Positions 51,117 through 60,067 of a stretch of DNA of 64,000 nt are shown one piece after another. The stretch covers positions 2,542,001-2,606,000 of the forward strand of contig NZ_CP061281.1 in the NCBI RefSeq assembly GCF_014621695.1, given 5' to 3'. Source of the stretch: Streptomyces xanthii. Its GTDB lineage: Bacteria; Actinomycetota; Actinomycetes; Streptomycetales; Streptomycetaceae. Below the pieces are notes generated by a model. The model was not told the origin of the DNA. It was given only the letters and a program-made list of their open reading frames with translations, and made no database searches. Position 1 is the first letter of the stretch; each line of letters opens with the position of its first letter. The translations under genes were made by a program, and so were the position numbers.

Positions 51117-52202
51117 CTAGCAGACCTCTTCGAGATCGCGCCAGTCGCGAGAGTCGGGACTGTCCGCAACCCACCCGTCCAGCAACCCCCGTACCAGCGA
51201 CGCCGGCGCAGCCACCCCGCACTCCCGCTCCGGCACCCACAACTGCCCGTCCGTCCGGTGCCCCAGCGGCCCGGGATGCCCCGGCTCACTGTGATCGTGC
51301 GGGTCGAGATGCGTCCCGTCCCCCTCGTCGGAGGGCATCCGCGACTCGGAGCACGTCCGGCACAGCAGCCGCACCGAGGACGACCAGTCCTCCGCCGCGA
51401 ACCCGGCGTCCGCCGCGAGCCGCTCCAGCGCGTCCCGGTCCGCCTCGGTCGCCGCCTCCAGCAGCACGACCCACGTCGGCACCGGCGACGGCGCCCAGAG
51501 CTCGATCTCGTCGAACACGGGGTACGAGTGCCCCGTGGCCGTGGTCCGCTCCCCGTGCGGGACACCGTCGTGCAGCACGACCTCGCCCCAGCGCCGCCCC
51601 GAGGACGGCAGCGGAATGGACAGCACCTCGATGCGCGCGGGATCGAGCCTGCGCCCCCACACGACCTCGGCCTCACCCTCCGGGGAGAGCCGTACCGCCG
51701 CACTGCCGAGGTCCATGCCCGTCGGCTCACCGGCCGCGGCCGCCCCGCCCGGCACCTTCAGCCCGTACGCCTGCCAGGCCCGCCGCGCCAGCGGCCAGTC
51801 CTGCAGCGCGGTGGCGGCGATGCCCACGTTCCACCAGTCCGGCGCGCCCGTCTCCCGTTCGAGCAGCGCGACGGCCCGCAGACCCGCGCTGCGCGCCTGC
51901 TCCCAGTCGTGCCGGAACTTGTGGAGCAGCGCCAGGTTGAACCAGGACTCCGAGAGCCACGGCTCCAGGTCGGCGGCACGGGTGAGCAGCGCCCCCGCGT
52001 CCTCGTACCGGCCGTCGCCGATCAGCGTGAACGCGCGGTCCGTGGCCTGTCGCCACGAGGCCGATGGCCGGTGCCGTCCCTTGCCGAAGATCCTCACGAT
52101 TCCCGCCTGCAGACTCTCGAGGCCTGTGCCCCCGGACACACCCTGTTCTTCGGGCTCATTCGCATCCAACCACGTACGGTCGGACGCCCGCTCATTACCC
52201 AT
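51117..52202 (-). CDS. Tetratricopeptide-repeat-containing hypothetical protein
   Basis: 361 residues. TPR-like helices at ~48-145 (AFTLIGDGRYEDAGALLTRAADLEPW, SWFNLALLHKFRHDWEQARSAGLRA, WNVGIAATALQDWPLARRAWQAYG). The C-terminal two-thirds is a beta-rich domain of unknown family (VWGRRLDPARIEVLSIPLPS) with paired Cys (LLCRTCSE, PERECGV) that could bind zinc. Cytosolic. It lies directly upstream of the repeat mosaic in its own direction. Confidence 0.75.
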   Translation of the reverse strand: MGNERASDRTWLDANEPEEQGVSGGTGLESLQAGIVRIFGKGRHRPSASWRQATDRAFTLIGDGRYEDAGALLTRAADLEPWLSESWFNLALLHKFRHDWEQARSAGLRAVALLERETGAPDWWNVGIAATALQDWPLARRAWQAYGLKVPGGAAAAGEPTGMDLGSAAVRLSPEGEAEVVWGRRLDPARIEVLSIPLPSSGRRWGEVVLHDGVPHGERTTATGHSYPVFDEIELWAPSPVPTWVVLLEAATEADRDALERLAADAGFAAEDWSSSVRLLCRTCSESRMPSDEGDGTHLDPHDHSEPGHPGPLGHRTDGQLWVPERECGVAAPASLVRGLLDGWVADSPDSRDWRDLEEVC

Positions 52203-52205
52203 GGG

Positions 52206-53498
52206 TCACCCGGCCGAACCCAGGATCGGTCCGGGCCGCGAAACCACTCTGGCCAGGGCTTCCACGACTTCCGACTGATAATCGCGGCCGGTGCCGAGAC
52301 GAAGCCGCTCCAGGGCCTTCAGCGGCCCCTGGGGCCCCTCTTCCCTGGCCATCTCGTCGTACGCGTTCGCCGCGCGCACGATCCGCGCGGCGACCGGCTG
52401 CTCACGGTACGGGTCGGCCTGCCGCTCCACCACCACGGCGACCCGGGCGTCCACCCCGGTCTGCCGGACGACGGCCCCGCCGAGCAGGGCGATGCTGCGC
52501 TGCCGGTCGGCGGGGAGCGCGGCGGTGGCCCCGTCGGTGACGGGGTCGAGCAGCGAGAGCTGGCCGATGTCGTGCATGAGGGCGGCGTACTCCAGGACGG
52601 TCAGTTCGGGCTCGGAGAGGCCGAGGTCGCGCCCCACGGCCCGGCTCAGCGCGGCGACCCGGTGCGCGTGCCCGTGCGGGGTGTACCCGGCGATCTCGGT
52701 GGCGCGGGCCAGTGAGGCGATGGTCTGCCGGTACGTGGCCCGGACCGAGGCGTAGCGGCGGAAGGCCAGCTGGGTCAGGAGCAGCGGCAGGCTGATCACG
52801 GGCAGCGCCCACAGTCCGGCCACGGCGACGGCGAGCGCGGTGACGGCGCCGGTCGCGCAGACGGCCGAGCCGATGCCCGGCACGGCCCGCAGCTCGTCGC
52901 GCAGCAGCGGCCCGAACGGCCATCCGGTGCGGGCCCGCGCGAGAACCGCGGCGAGCACGGCGTCGCACAGCGCGGTGAGTGCGAGGAGCCCGACGACGAC
53001 CAGGGCGTACCCGGGTCCGTTCCCCACCCATTCGGCGAGCCGGCCCTGGTTGTAGAGCGGCTGGAAGCAGACGGCGGCGAAGGCGACGGTCAGGACGCGT
53101 CGGGCCATGTGGTCCGGGCCGGGGCCGGTGCCGCGCGCGATGTGCGGGACGCAGCCGACGAGGGCGCCGGCGACGGTGACGGCGACGACCTGGAGGGCCC
53201 CGTGCCCGGTCGGTTCCCCGGCGACCTCGCCCAGCAGGGCGTAGGCGAGGGCACCGGCGGTGCCGAGCGGCGCGGGCTCGCGGTCGTCGCCGCGGCCCCA
53301 GCGGGCGAGTTCGCCGACCGCGACGAGGAGGCCGAAGGCGAGGGCGATGCCGCGGTCCACGACGCCGTGCCGGGCGGTGAGGACCAGGGCGAGCACGACG
53401 ATGGTCACGGCGACGGCGTGCACGCCGAGGACGAGCGGGGAGCGGCGTCCGGGCGTTTCCGCGCGCGGTGCCGGTCCGAGCGGCGCGCGGTCGCTCAC
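52206..53498 (-). CDS. Membrane HD-domain protein (degenerate HD-GYP)
   Basis: 430 residues. About 6-7 membrane segments to ~250, then an HD domain: HAHRVAALSRAVGRDLGL, EYAALMHDIGQL. The position of the GYP motif reads VVERQADPYREQPVA, so the residues needed for c-di-GMP phosphodiesterase activity of HD-GYP enzymes are missing. Probably a sensory or regulatory partner of the intact HD-GYP protein upstream; genes overlap by 4 bp. Confidence 0.82.
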   Translation of the reverse strand: MSDRAPLGPAPRAETPGRRSPLVLGVHAVAVTIVVLALVLTARHGVVDRGIALAFGLLVAVGELARWGRGDDREPAPLGTAGALAYALLGEVAGEPTGHGALQVVAVTVAGALVGCVPHIARGTGPGPDHMARRVLTVAFAAVCFQPLYNQGRLAEWVGNGPGYALVVVGLLALTALCDAVLAAVLARARTGWPFGPLLRDELRAVPGIGSAVCATGAVTALAVAVAGLWALPVISLPLLLTQLAFRRYASVRATYRQTIASLARATEIAGYTPHGHAHRVAALSRAVGRDLGLSEPELTVLEYAALMHDIGQLSLLDPVTDGATAALPADRQRSIALLGGAVVRQTGVDARVAVVVERQADPYREQPVAARIVRAANAYDEMAREEGPQGPLKALERLRLGTGRDYQSEVVEALARVVSRPGPILGSAG

Positions 53499-54826
53499 CG
53501 GGAGGCCGGCCCGGGCACGGGGAGGTCCGTGCCGCGCGGGGCGGGCAGGGCGGTCTCGTCGGCGGTGACGACGGGGTGCCAGCCGTCGCGGCTGAGCACA
53601 CGGGTGAGCGCGCCGACCATGACGGGGTCGAACTGCGATCCGGCGCAGCGGTCCAGCTCCGCGAGCGCGACGTCGACGGGCCGCGCCCGGGAGTACGTAC
53701 GGGTGGAGGTCATGGCGTCGAAGGCGTCGGCGACCGCGACGACGCGGGCGAACTCAGGGATCTGCGCGCCGGCGAGCCCGTACGGGTAGCCGCTGCCGTC
53801 GAGCCGCTCGTGGTGGTGCAGGATCGCCGCGCGGGCCTCGCCGAGGAAGCCGATGCCGCGCACCATCTCGTGCCCGTACTCGGGGTGCAGCTCGATGACC
53901 TTGCGTTCCTCGGGGGTGAGCGGGCCGTCCTTGCGCAGCAGCCGGGTCGGGACGCCGAGCTTGCCCACGTCGTGCAGGATCCCGGCGAAGCGCAGCACCT
54001 CGACGCGCTCCTCGGCCATGCCGAGCTCGCGGGCGATCATCATCGAGGCCTGCCCGACGCGCTCGCTGTGCCCGCGCGTGTAGCCGTCCTTGATGTCGAC
54101 GGCCTGGACGAGCGCCCTGATGGTGGCCTGGTGGGCGGCGCGCTCGCGCTGGTACTGGGCGAAGACCCAGCAGGAGATGTACATGGGCAGCAGGACGAGC
54201 AGCGAGGCGAGCGGCCCGTACGCGCCGGCCCACAGGACGGCCATCATCATCCCGGCGAGTCCGTGCACGACGACGGGGGCGAGGGTGCGTCCGAACAGGC
54301 CGCGCCAGGCCGAGCGCAGCGGGACCCGCTCGGCGGTGGCGAGGATGGCGCCGTCGAGGAGGGTGAGCGCGGCGCAGAAGACGAGCGCGCCCGCACCGCA
54401 GGGCACGAGCGCGTACGGGAAGCGGGGCGCGGAGACCGCGGCGGCGCCGCCGAGCAGCGCGAAGGCCTGTGCGGCGGCCCAGCAGGCGAGCGCGAGCCGG
54501 GCGGCGCGCCAGGTCCGGCGCAGCGCTCTTGGCCGCTGCTCCACCCGGCCGAGCAGCGCGCCGGGCACGGCGACGAGCGCGGCGGCGGCCGGAGGCAGCA
54601 GAAACGCTCCTGCAAGCAGCACGGGGAAGAAGGTGCCCATGTCCTGGGGCGCTCGCCGCCCGACGATCCGCAACCGCCCCGCGTGCTCGCAGACCGCGTA
54701 GACGGCGGCGAGCAGGACGACCGAGGGCCAGGGGGTGCGAGGGGAGAGCGCGGGCGCGGCGCAGAAGAGGCCCGCACCCACGGCGAGCAGCACCGAGGCG
54801 CAGGCCACCGGCGGAACCGACCGCAT
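53495..54826 (-). CDS. Membrane HD-GYP domain protein
   Basis: 443 residues. About 6-7 membrane helices to ~230 (PWPSVVLLAAVYAVCEHAG...), linker QYQRERAAHQATIRALVQAVDIKDGYT, then a full HD-GYP domain: GHSERVGQASMMIA, GILHDVGKLGVP, HPEYGHEMV, HHHERLDGSGYPYGL, VADAFDAMTSTRTY. HD-GYP domains hydrolyse c-di-GMP or related dinucleotides; c-di-GMP governs Streptomyces development via BldD. Actual activity is inferred. Confidence 0.88.
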   Translation of the reverse strand: MRSVPPVACASVLLAVGAGLFCAAPALSPRTPWPSVVLLAAVYAVCEHAGRLRIVGRRAPQDMGTFFPVLLAGAFLLPPAAAALVAVPGALLGRVEQRPRALRRTWRAARLALACWAAAQAFALLGGAAAVSAPRFPYALVPCGAGALVFCAALTLLDGAILATAERVPLRSAWRGLFGRTLAPVVVHGLAGMMMAVLWAGAYGPLASLLVLLPMYISCWVFAQYQRERAAHQATIRALVQAVDIKDGYTRGHSERVGQASMMIARELGMAEERVEVLRFAGILHDVGKLGVPTRLLRKDGPLTPEERKVIELHPEYGHEMVRGIGFLGEARAAILHHHERLDGSGYPYGLAGAQIPEFARVVAVADAFDAMTSTRTYSRARPVDVALAELDRCAGSQFDPVMVGALTRVLSRDGWHPVVTADETALPAPRGTDLPVPGPASR

Positions 54827-55031
54827 CCCCCAACTCCCTCCCCGTGGCGTTCAGTTCACGGAGAATAGGCCGCACGCCGCTCCACCGGGGCGGCATCGGG
54901 GGGAATACCGGGGCACACGGCCCCGGATTAACACGATCGGGTGAGGCGGGTGACGCGTGAGGCTGACGCGGGAACTCAACTCCCGCGCGCGGCGCGGCAC
55001 TTCCCGCCCTTCCCGCCCGGAGGGGGCGGGG

Positions 55032-55328
55032 TCAGGCCAGCGAGTTCCCGAAGCCGTCCTCCGGGGTGGCGTCACCGGAGCGGATCAGCTCGATCCGGCC
55101 CATGACCTTGGCCCGCAGGTCGCTCGGCACGTCGTCGTGCCCGCAGCACCGCTTCACCAGCTTCTTCACGGCCTGCTCGAGGCCGTACTTCTCCAGACAC
55201 GGGGAGCACTCCTCGAAGTGCACCTCGAACTTGGTGCAGTCCGGATCCGGCATCTCATGGTCGAGGTACTCGTAGAGATGATCGAGAACTTCACTGCAGT
55301 CCGTCTCGTGCGGCTCTCCGCAGCTCAT
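55032..55328 (-). CDS. rsrA: Redox-sensing zinc anti-sigma factor RsrA
   Basis: 98 residues. ZAS motif with Cys11, His37, Cys41, Cys44 (HFEECSPC) at the same numbering as S. coelicolor RsrA, plus Cys3, Cys31 and CysCys61-62. Binds SigR when reduced and zinc-loaded; thiol oxidation forms a disulfide, expels zinc and frees SigR (established). ATGA overlap with sigR. Confidence 0.96.
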   Translation of the reverse strand: MSCGEPHETDCSEVLDHLYEYLDHEMPDPDCTKFEVHFEECSPCLEKYGLEQAVKKLVKRCCGHDDVPSDLRAKVMGRIELIRSGDATPEDGFGNSLA

Positions 55329-55996
55329 GAGCCCGAACCTTTCACTTCGTTCGACTCTCCGGCGCCGGCCGGGACGAGCCCGCGGTCACGGGCGTAGTCC
55401 TCGAGCATGCCGCGCAGCTGGCGACGGCCCCGGTGGAGCCGGGACATCACCGTCCCGATGGGTGTCCCCATGATGTCCGCGATCTCCTTGTACGCAAAGC
55501 CCTCTACGTCCGCGAGATACACGGCGATGCGGAATTCCTCGGGGATCGCCTGGAGCGCCTGCTTCACGTCCGAGTCGGGCAGGTGGTCGAGCGCCTGCGA
55601 CTCGGCGGAGCGCAGACCGGTCGACATGTGCGACTCGGCCCGGGCCAGCTGCCAGTCCTCGATCTCCTCGGCGGCGCTGCGCTGGGGCTCACGCTGCTTC
55701 TTCCGGTACGAGTTGATGAAGGTGTTCGTGAGGATCCGGTACAGCCACGCCTTGAGGTTCGTGCCCTCGCGGAACTGGTGGAACGACGCATACGCCTTCG
55801 CGTACGTCTCCTGGACCAGGTCCTCCGCGTCTGCGGGGTTGCGCGTCATGCGCAGCGCAGCGGAGTACATCTGGTCGAGGAATTCCAGCGCGTCCCGCTC
55901 GAAGCGCGCGCTGCGCTCGGCAGCGGTCTCCGCGGGCCCGGGCTGCTCCGCCTGGCCGTTTTCGGTCCCTGCGTCGGTCCCTGCGACCGGACCCAC
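55325..55996 (-). CDS. sigR: Thiol-oxidative-stress sigma factor SigR (short form)
   Basis: 223 residues from GTG 55996, with GGAGGA directly before it. ECF sigma: region 2 [20 protein letters not shown] and [19 protein letters not shown], region 4 [39 protein letters not shown]. Drives thioredoxin, mycothiol and protease genes. In-frame upstream codons to ATG 56161 encode the 55-residue extension of the longer unstable SigR' form (separate entry). Confidence 0.93.
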   Translation of the reverse strand: MGPVAGTDAGTENGQAEQPGPAETAAERSARFERDALEFLDQMYSAALRMTRNPADAEDLVQETYAKAYASFHQFREGTNLKAWLYRILTNTFINSYRKKQREPQRSAAEEIEDWQLARAESHMSTGLRSAESQALDHLPDSDVKQALQAIPEEFRIAVYLADVEGFAYKEIADIMGTPIGTVMSRLHRGRRQLRGMLEDYARDRGLVPAGAGESNEVKGSGS

Positions 55997-56161
55997 CTCC
56001 TCCGACGACGTCGCGAGACCGGGAGTGGTCCCACTCGAATCGGAGGATAGACGACGATCCGGTCCGCCCGCCGCCCGAATAGGCACGGTCCGGGCCGCGT
56101 GCAGGACGGTCCACTCCAGGTCAGGAGTGGTGCTGCGGCTCGGGCAGATGGTCGAACCCAT
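55997..56161 (-). other. sigR: N-terminal extension frame of SigR' (55 codons)
   Basis: ATG 56161 opens a frame ([20 protein letters not shown]...) continuous with SigR and exactly 55 codons longer. This equals the known SigR' of S. coelicolor, made from the SigR-dependent promoter and rapidly degraded. The transcript from the promoter at 56207-56233 would include this ATG. Confidence 0.75.
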
Positions 56162-56206
56162 GCGGCGGACTTCCTCTCGTACGAACTGTTCACCGATGTT
56201 CCGCAC

Positions 56207-56233
56207 AACAGCGGTCCCGGCCGCAACATTCCC
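56207..56233 (-). promoter_or_regulatory. SigR-dependent promoter of sigR
   Basis: Minus strand: GGGAAT (56233-56228), 18-bp spacer, GTT (56209-56207). It matches the SigR consensus GGAAT-N18/19-GTT exactly and predicts a start near 56200, 40 nt before the SigR' ATG. Basis of positive autoregulation. Confidence 0.9.
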
Positions 56234-56238
56234 GTCCG

Positions 56239-56874
56239 CTAGCGGAGTGACCGAGTCCACGTGACGACGGCCCCGGTGATCGTCTCCAGCGCCTCCTCCT
56301 GGCTCGTGGGGGCGCGCTTCGGCACGGCGAACCCGTGGTCGCCGTACGGCACTTCGACGATCTCGAACGCGTCCGGGTCCGGGAACTCGGCGGGCTTGCC
56401 GAAGGGGTCGTTGCCGCCCTGGACGACGAGGGTGGGGACACCGGCGCCGAGCAGTTCGTCGGCGCGGGACTTCTCCGGCTTGCCCGGCGGGTGCAGCGGG
56501 AAGCTCAGCGCGAGGACGGCGGCGGCGCCCAGATCCTTCGCCGTGCGGCAGGCCACGCGGGCACCGGCGCTTCTGCCTCCGGCGATCACCGGGAGGCCGG
56601 GCTTCCGAAGTGCGGGCCACAGGCCGCGCCAGCCCGTGTCCAGGGTCTTGGGCGCGGGGGCCAGCTTCTTGCCGGCCACGCGCCAGGGCTGCTCCACGAG
56701 GGCGACGGTCACGCCGTGGGCCGGCAGGGTCTCGGCCAGGGCCTGAAGGTCCCTCGCCTCGATGCCACCGCCCGCGCCGTGGCTGACGGCGAGAATCCGC
56801 TGCGCGGTGCGGGCGAGGTACCAGGTGACGCGGGCGTCGCCTGTCTCGGTGGGCACGATCTCGGTACGGGTCAC
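56239..56874 (-). CDS. Alpha/beta hydrolase (KAN/dienelactone-hydrolase-like)
   Basis: 211 residues, GTG 56874; the longer frame runs into the repeat element. Nucleophile elbow [14 protein letters not shown] (Ser), oxyanion-side SHGAGGG, acid region [10 protein letters not shown] and His in VPYGDHGF. Short esterase-like enzyme, substrate unknown. Located just upstream of sigR in the same direction; the SigR promoter starts 6 bp past its stop. Confidence 0.85.
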   Translation of the reverse strand: MTRTEIVPTETGDARVTWYLARTAQRILAVSHGAGGGIEARDLQALAETLPAHGVTVALVEQPWRVAGKKLAPAPKTLDTGWRGLWPALRKPGLPVIAGGRSAGARVACRTAKDLGAAAVLALSFPLHPPGKPEKSRADELLGAGVPTLVVQGGNDPFGKPAEFPDPDAFEIVEVPYGDHGFAVPKRAPTSQEEALETITGAVVTWTRSLR

Positions 56875-56920
56875 CTGGTCATGGTGCCCTGACCTTGACT
56901 CCCGCTTCGTCTGCCGCCCC

Positions 56921-57076
56921 GGTGGGGCTTCTCGCGCAGTTCCCCGCGCCCCTGAGATGCATGGCGCTTCGCGCCGCATCTCCCCGACAAAGGCACGGGA
57001 CGCCTTTCATCGGGGGAAGGTGCGGCGAAGCCGCTGCCTTCCAGGGGCGCGGGGAACTGCGCGACCAGCCCCCACC
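56921..57076. repeat. Dispersed inverted-repeat element (copy 3)
   Basis: Arms 56921-56954 and 57042-57076; the inner 23 bp are exactly complementary and the ends differ by two substitutions and one indel. The centre holds AGATGC..GCATCT and other hairpins like copy 1. It lies in the gap between two leftward genes and is non-coding. Confidence 0.85.
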
Positions 57077-57129
57077 GACCCGCACCCGCCGAACAACCGC
57101 ACCCGGCAGACGAGAAGGCACGCCCCGCC

Positions 57130-57936
57130 TCAGAACAGCGTGCCGACTTCCGGGCCGTCCAACTCCTTCAGAAGCTCGGGCCCGTTGTTGCGGACGTTGC
57201 TGACAGCCGTCGCGACCGGGTACGCGCGCATGAGCCCCTCCGGCGGCGGAGCCAACAGCCCCTGCGGATCGGCCCGCGCCGGATCCAGCCACGCATCCCA
57301 CCGGTCAGGCGTCAGCATCAACGGCATCCGGGGATGGATCTCGGCGAGCGAACGCGGCCCCTCCTCCGGCGCGACCCCCAGCGGAGCGACCTCCGCCTCG
57401 GTGGTGATCACCGAGCACGTCACCCACCAGGCCGCCGGATGCGCGTCCGGCAGTGTCCGGTCCCGCCAGAACTCGTACAGCCCGGCCATGGCGAAGACCG
57501 ACCCGTCGGCCGGCGTCACGAAGTACGGCTGCTTGCGCGCCCGCTTCTTCTTGCCCTCGACCTCCAGGTCACGCTCGGCGGCCCCGGTCACCCACTCGTA
57601 ATAGCCGTCGGCGGGCACGATGCAGCGCCGCGCGGCGAAGGCCTGCTTGAAGGACGGCTTCTCGTGCAGCGTCTCCGCGCGGGCGTTGATCATGCGGGCC
57701 GCACCCTCGGGCGTCCGGGCCCAGGACGGCACGAGCCCCCACTTCAGCTTGCGCAGCTGGCGAACCGGCCGGCGGTCCGCGGCGTCTTTCAGAGGACGGT
57801 CGAGCACCACGTAGACCTCCTTGGTGGGGGCCACGTTGTAGTCGGGCTCGAGAGCCTCCTCCGGCTCCCACCGCTCGATCTCAAAGACTTCTGCGAGATC
57901 CTCGGGCCCACGACTGGATGCATACCGTCCGCACAT
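57130..57936 (-). CDS. SOS-response-associated peptidase (SRAP/YedK-HMCES family)
   Basis: 268 residues. Cys2 (MCGRY) becomes the N-terminal nucleophile; YNVAPTKEV, PADGYYEW (Glu) and HPRMPLML (His) complete the site. The family forms a thiazolidine crosslink with abasic sites in single-stranded DNA, protecting it during replication. Lys/Arg-rich insert at ~128-140 (EGKKKRARK). Divergent from the M50 peptidase with a 49-bp gap. Confidence 0.92.
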   Translation of the reverse strand: MCGRYASSRGPEDLAEVFEIERWEPEEALEPDYNVAPTKEVYVVLDRPLKDAADRRPVRQLRKLKWGLVPSWARTPEGAARMINARAETLHEKPSFKQAFAARRCIVPADGYYEWVTGAAERDLEVEGKKKRARKQPYFVTPADGSVFAMAGLYEFWRDRTLPDAHPAAWWVTCSVITTEAEVAPLGVAPEEGPRSLAEIHPRMPLMLTPDRWDAWLDPARADPQGLLAPPPEGLMRAYPVATAVSNVRNNGPELLKELDGPEVGTLF

Positions 57937-57985
57937 ACGTGCCACAGTGCCAGAACGCCGCAGACGAACGGGAGCCGCACCGAAC

Positions 57986-58687
57986 ATGGACGCCAGCCTC
58001 TGGGACCGGATCACCGGGACCCAGTCCGACCCGCAGGAGTGGGTGGTGATCGCCGCCGGCGTCCTCGCGCTCGCCGCGATCGTCCCGCACGCCGTGTGGC
58101 GCCTGTCGCGCAACGCGATCACGATCGCCCACGAGGGCGGCCACGGACTGGTCGCGCTCCTGATGGGCCGCCGCCTCGACGGCATCCGGCTGCACTCGGA
58201 CACCAGCGGCCTCACGGTCAGCCGGGGCAAGCCGACCGGCCTCGGCATGGTCCTGACGGCGGCCGCGGGCTACACGGCCCCGCCGCTGCTCGGCCTGGGC
58301 GGCGCCGCGCTGCTCGGCGAGGGCCACATCACGCTGCTGCTCTGGCTGGCGACGGCCCTGCTGATCGTGATGCTGGTGATGATCAGGAACGCGTACGGGG
58401 TGCTCACGGTGGTGGTCACCGGCGGCACGTTCCTGCTGGTGTCCTGGCTGACGGGCCCGCAGGTGCAGGCGGCGTTCGCGTACGTGGTGGTGTGGTTCCT
58501 GCTGCTCGGCGGGGTGCGCCCGGCGTTCGAGCTGCAGTCCAAGCGGCGGCGCGGCGGGGCCGGGGACTCGGACGCGGACCAGCTGGCGCGGCTCACGCAC
58601 GTGCCGGCGGCGATGTGGTTCTTCTTCTTCCACGCGGTGTCGCTGTGCTCGCTGCTCGGCGGCGGGCGCTGGCTGCTCGGCCTGTGA
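57986..58687 (+). CDS. M50-family membrane metallopeptidase-like protein
   Basis: 233 residues. HEGGH at ~49-53 ([19 protein letters not shown]) supplies two zinc His and catalytic Glu; five to six membrane segments follow ([37 protein letters not shown]...). The second metal-binding Asp motif is not obvious. M50B-like (SpoIVFB-related) intramembrane fold; substrates unknown. Start ATG 57986 with GGGAG 11 nt upstream. Confidence 0.85.
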   Translation: MDASLWDRITGTQSDPQEWVVIAAGVLALAAIVPHAVWRLSRNAITIAHEGGHGLVALLMGRRLDGIRLHSDTSGLTVSRGKPTGLGMVLTAAAGYTAPPLLGLGGAALLGEGHITLLLWLATALLIVMLVMIRNAYGVLTVVVTGGTFLLVSWLTGPQVQAAFAYVVVWFLLLGGVRPAFELQSKRRRGGAGDSDADQLARLTHVPAAMWFFFFHAVSLCSLLGGGRWLLGL

Positions 58688-58711
58688 ACAGGTGGGTCCA
58701 CGCGGGCCCAC

Positions 58712-58725
58712 TAAAGTAAAGGGCA
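58712..58725 (+). promoter_or_regulatory. -10 for a probably leaderless aroA transcript
   Basis: TAAAGT (58712-58717) ends 7 nt before the aroA ATG and no Shine-Dalgarno is present, so transcription should start at or next to the ATG. A matching -35 is not clear. Confidence 0.5.
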
Positions 58726-60056
58726 TGACGTCGAACCCCGCGCACACCGCCCTGTGGCCCGCCCCTCTCGCGAGCGGAGCCGTCGACGCGACGGTCCAGG
58801 TGCCGGGGTCCAAATCCGTCACCAACCGGGCGCTGGTGCTGGCCGCGCTCGCCGCCGAGCCGGGCTGGCTGCGCCGCCCGCTGCGCTCGCGCGACACCGT
58901 GCTGATGGCGGGCGCCCTGCGCGCCATGGGCGTCGGCATCGAGGAGGGCGTAGGCCCGGACGGTTCCGGTGAGGCCTGGCGGGTCATCCCCGGCCGCCTC
59001 CACGGCCCGGCCACGGTCGACGTGGGCAACGCGGGCACGGTCATGCGCTTCCTGCCCCCGGTCGCCACGCTTGCCGACGGGCCGATCCGCTTCGACGGCG
59101 ACCCCCGTTCGTACGAGCGCCCGCTGCACGGAGTGATCGACGCGCTGCGCGCCCTCGGCGCCCGGATCGAGGACGAGGGCCGCGGTGCGCTGCCGCTCAC
59201 CGTGCAGGGCGGCGGGGCGCTCGACGGCGGCACGGTCGAGATCGACGCGTCGTCGTCCTCCCAGTTCGTCTCCGCGCTGCTCCTCTCGGCCCCGCGCTTC
59301 AACCAGGGGGTGGAGGTCCGGCACACCGGCTCGACGCTGCCCTCGATGCCGCACATCCGGATGACGGTCGACATGCTGCGCGCGGTCGGCGCCCAGGTCG
59401 ACACCCCGGAGTCGGGCGGCGAGGCGAACGTGTGGCGGGTCACGCCGGGCGCCCTGCTCGGCCGGGACATCACGATCGAGCCGGACCTGTCGAACGCGCA
59501 GCCGTTCCTGGCGGCCGCCCTGATCACCGGCGGCAAGGTCACGATCCCCGACTGGCCGGCGCACACGACGCAGCCCGGCGACGCGCTGCGCGACATCTTC
59601 ACGCAGATGGGCGGCTCCTGCGAACTGACCGCGCGGGGCCTGGAGTTCACCGGCTCGGGCAAGATCCACGGCATCGACGTGGACCTGGGCGAGGTCGGCG
59701 AGCTGACCCCGGGCATCGCGGCGGTCGCCGCGCTGGCCGACGGCCCGTCCACGCTGCGCGGCGTCGCGCACCTGCGCCTGCACGAGACGGACCGCCTGGC
59801 CGCGCTCACCAAGGAGATCAACGAGCTGGGCGGTGACGTCACCGAGACCGCCGACGGCCTGCACATCCGCCCGCGCCGGCTGCACGGCGGCGTCTTCCAC
59901 ACGTACGACGACCACCGCATGGCGACGGCGGGCGCGATCATCGGCCTGGCCGTGGAAGGGGTGCAGATCGAGAACGTGGCGACGACCGCGAAGACGCTGC
60001 CCGACTTCCCCGACATGTGGACCGCCATGCTCGGGTCGGACGGCCTCGGGGCGTAG
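58725..60056 (+). CDS. aroA: 3-phosphoshikimate 1-carboxyvinyltransferase (EPSP synthase)
   Basis: 443 residues. [19 protein letters not shown] (S3P-binding Lys-Ser), [16 protein letters not shown] (signature 1), [16 protein letters not shown] with HETDR (signature 2), [13 protein letters not shown]. Joins shikimate-3-P and PEP for chorismate synthesis. Typical length. Followed 12 bp later by rsgA. Confidence 0.96.
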   Translation: MTSNPAHTALWPAPLASGAVDATVQVPGSKSVTNRALVLAALAAEPGWLRRPLRSRDTVLMAGALRAMGVGIEEGVGPDGSGEAWRVIPGRLHGPATVDVGNAGTVMRFLPPVATLADGPIRFDGDPRSYERPLHGVIDALRALGARIEDEGRGALPLTVQGGGALDGGTVEIDASSSSQFVSALLLSAPRFNQGVEVRHTGSTLPSMPHIRMTVDMLRAVGAQVDTPESGGEANVWRVTPGALLGRDITIEPDLSNAQPFLAAALITGGKVTIPDWPAHTTQPGDALRDIFTQMGGSCELTARGLEFTGSGKIHGIDVDLGEVGELTPGIAAVAALADGPSTLRGVAHLRLHETDRLAALTKEINELGGDVTETADGLHIRPRRLHGGVFHTYDDHRMATAGAIIGLAVEGVQIENVATTAKTLPDFPDMWTAMLGSDGLGA

Positions 60057-60067
60057 GGAACACCGCG

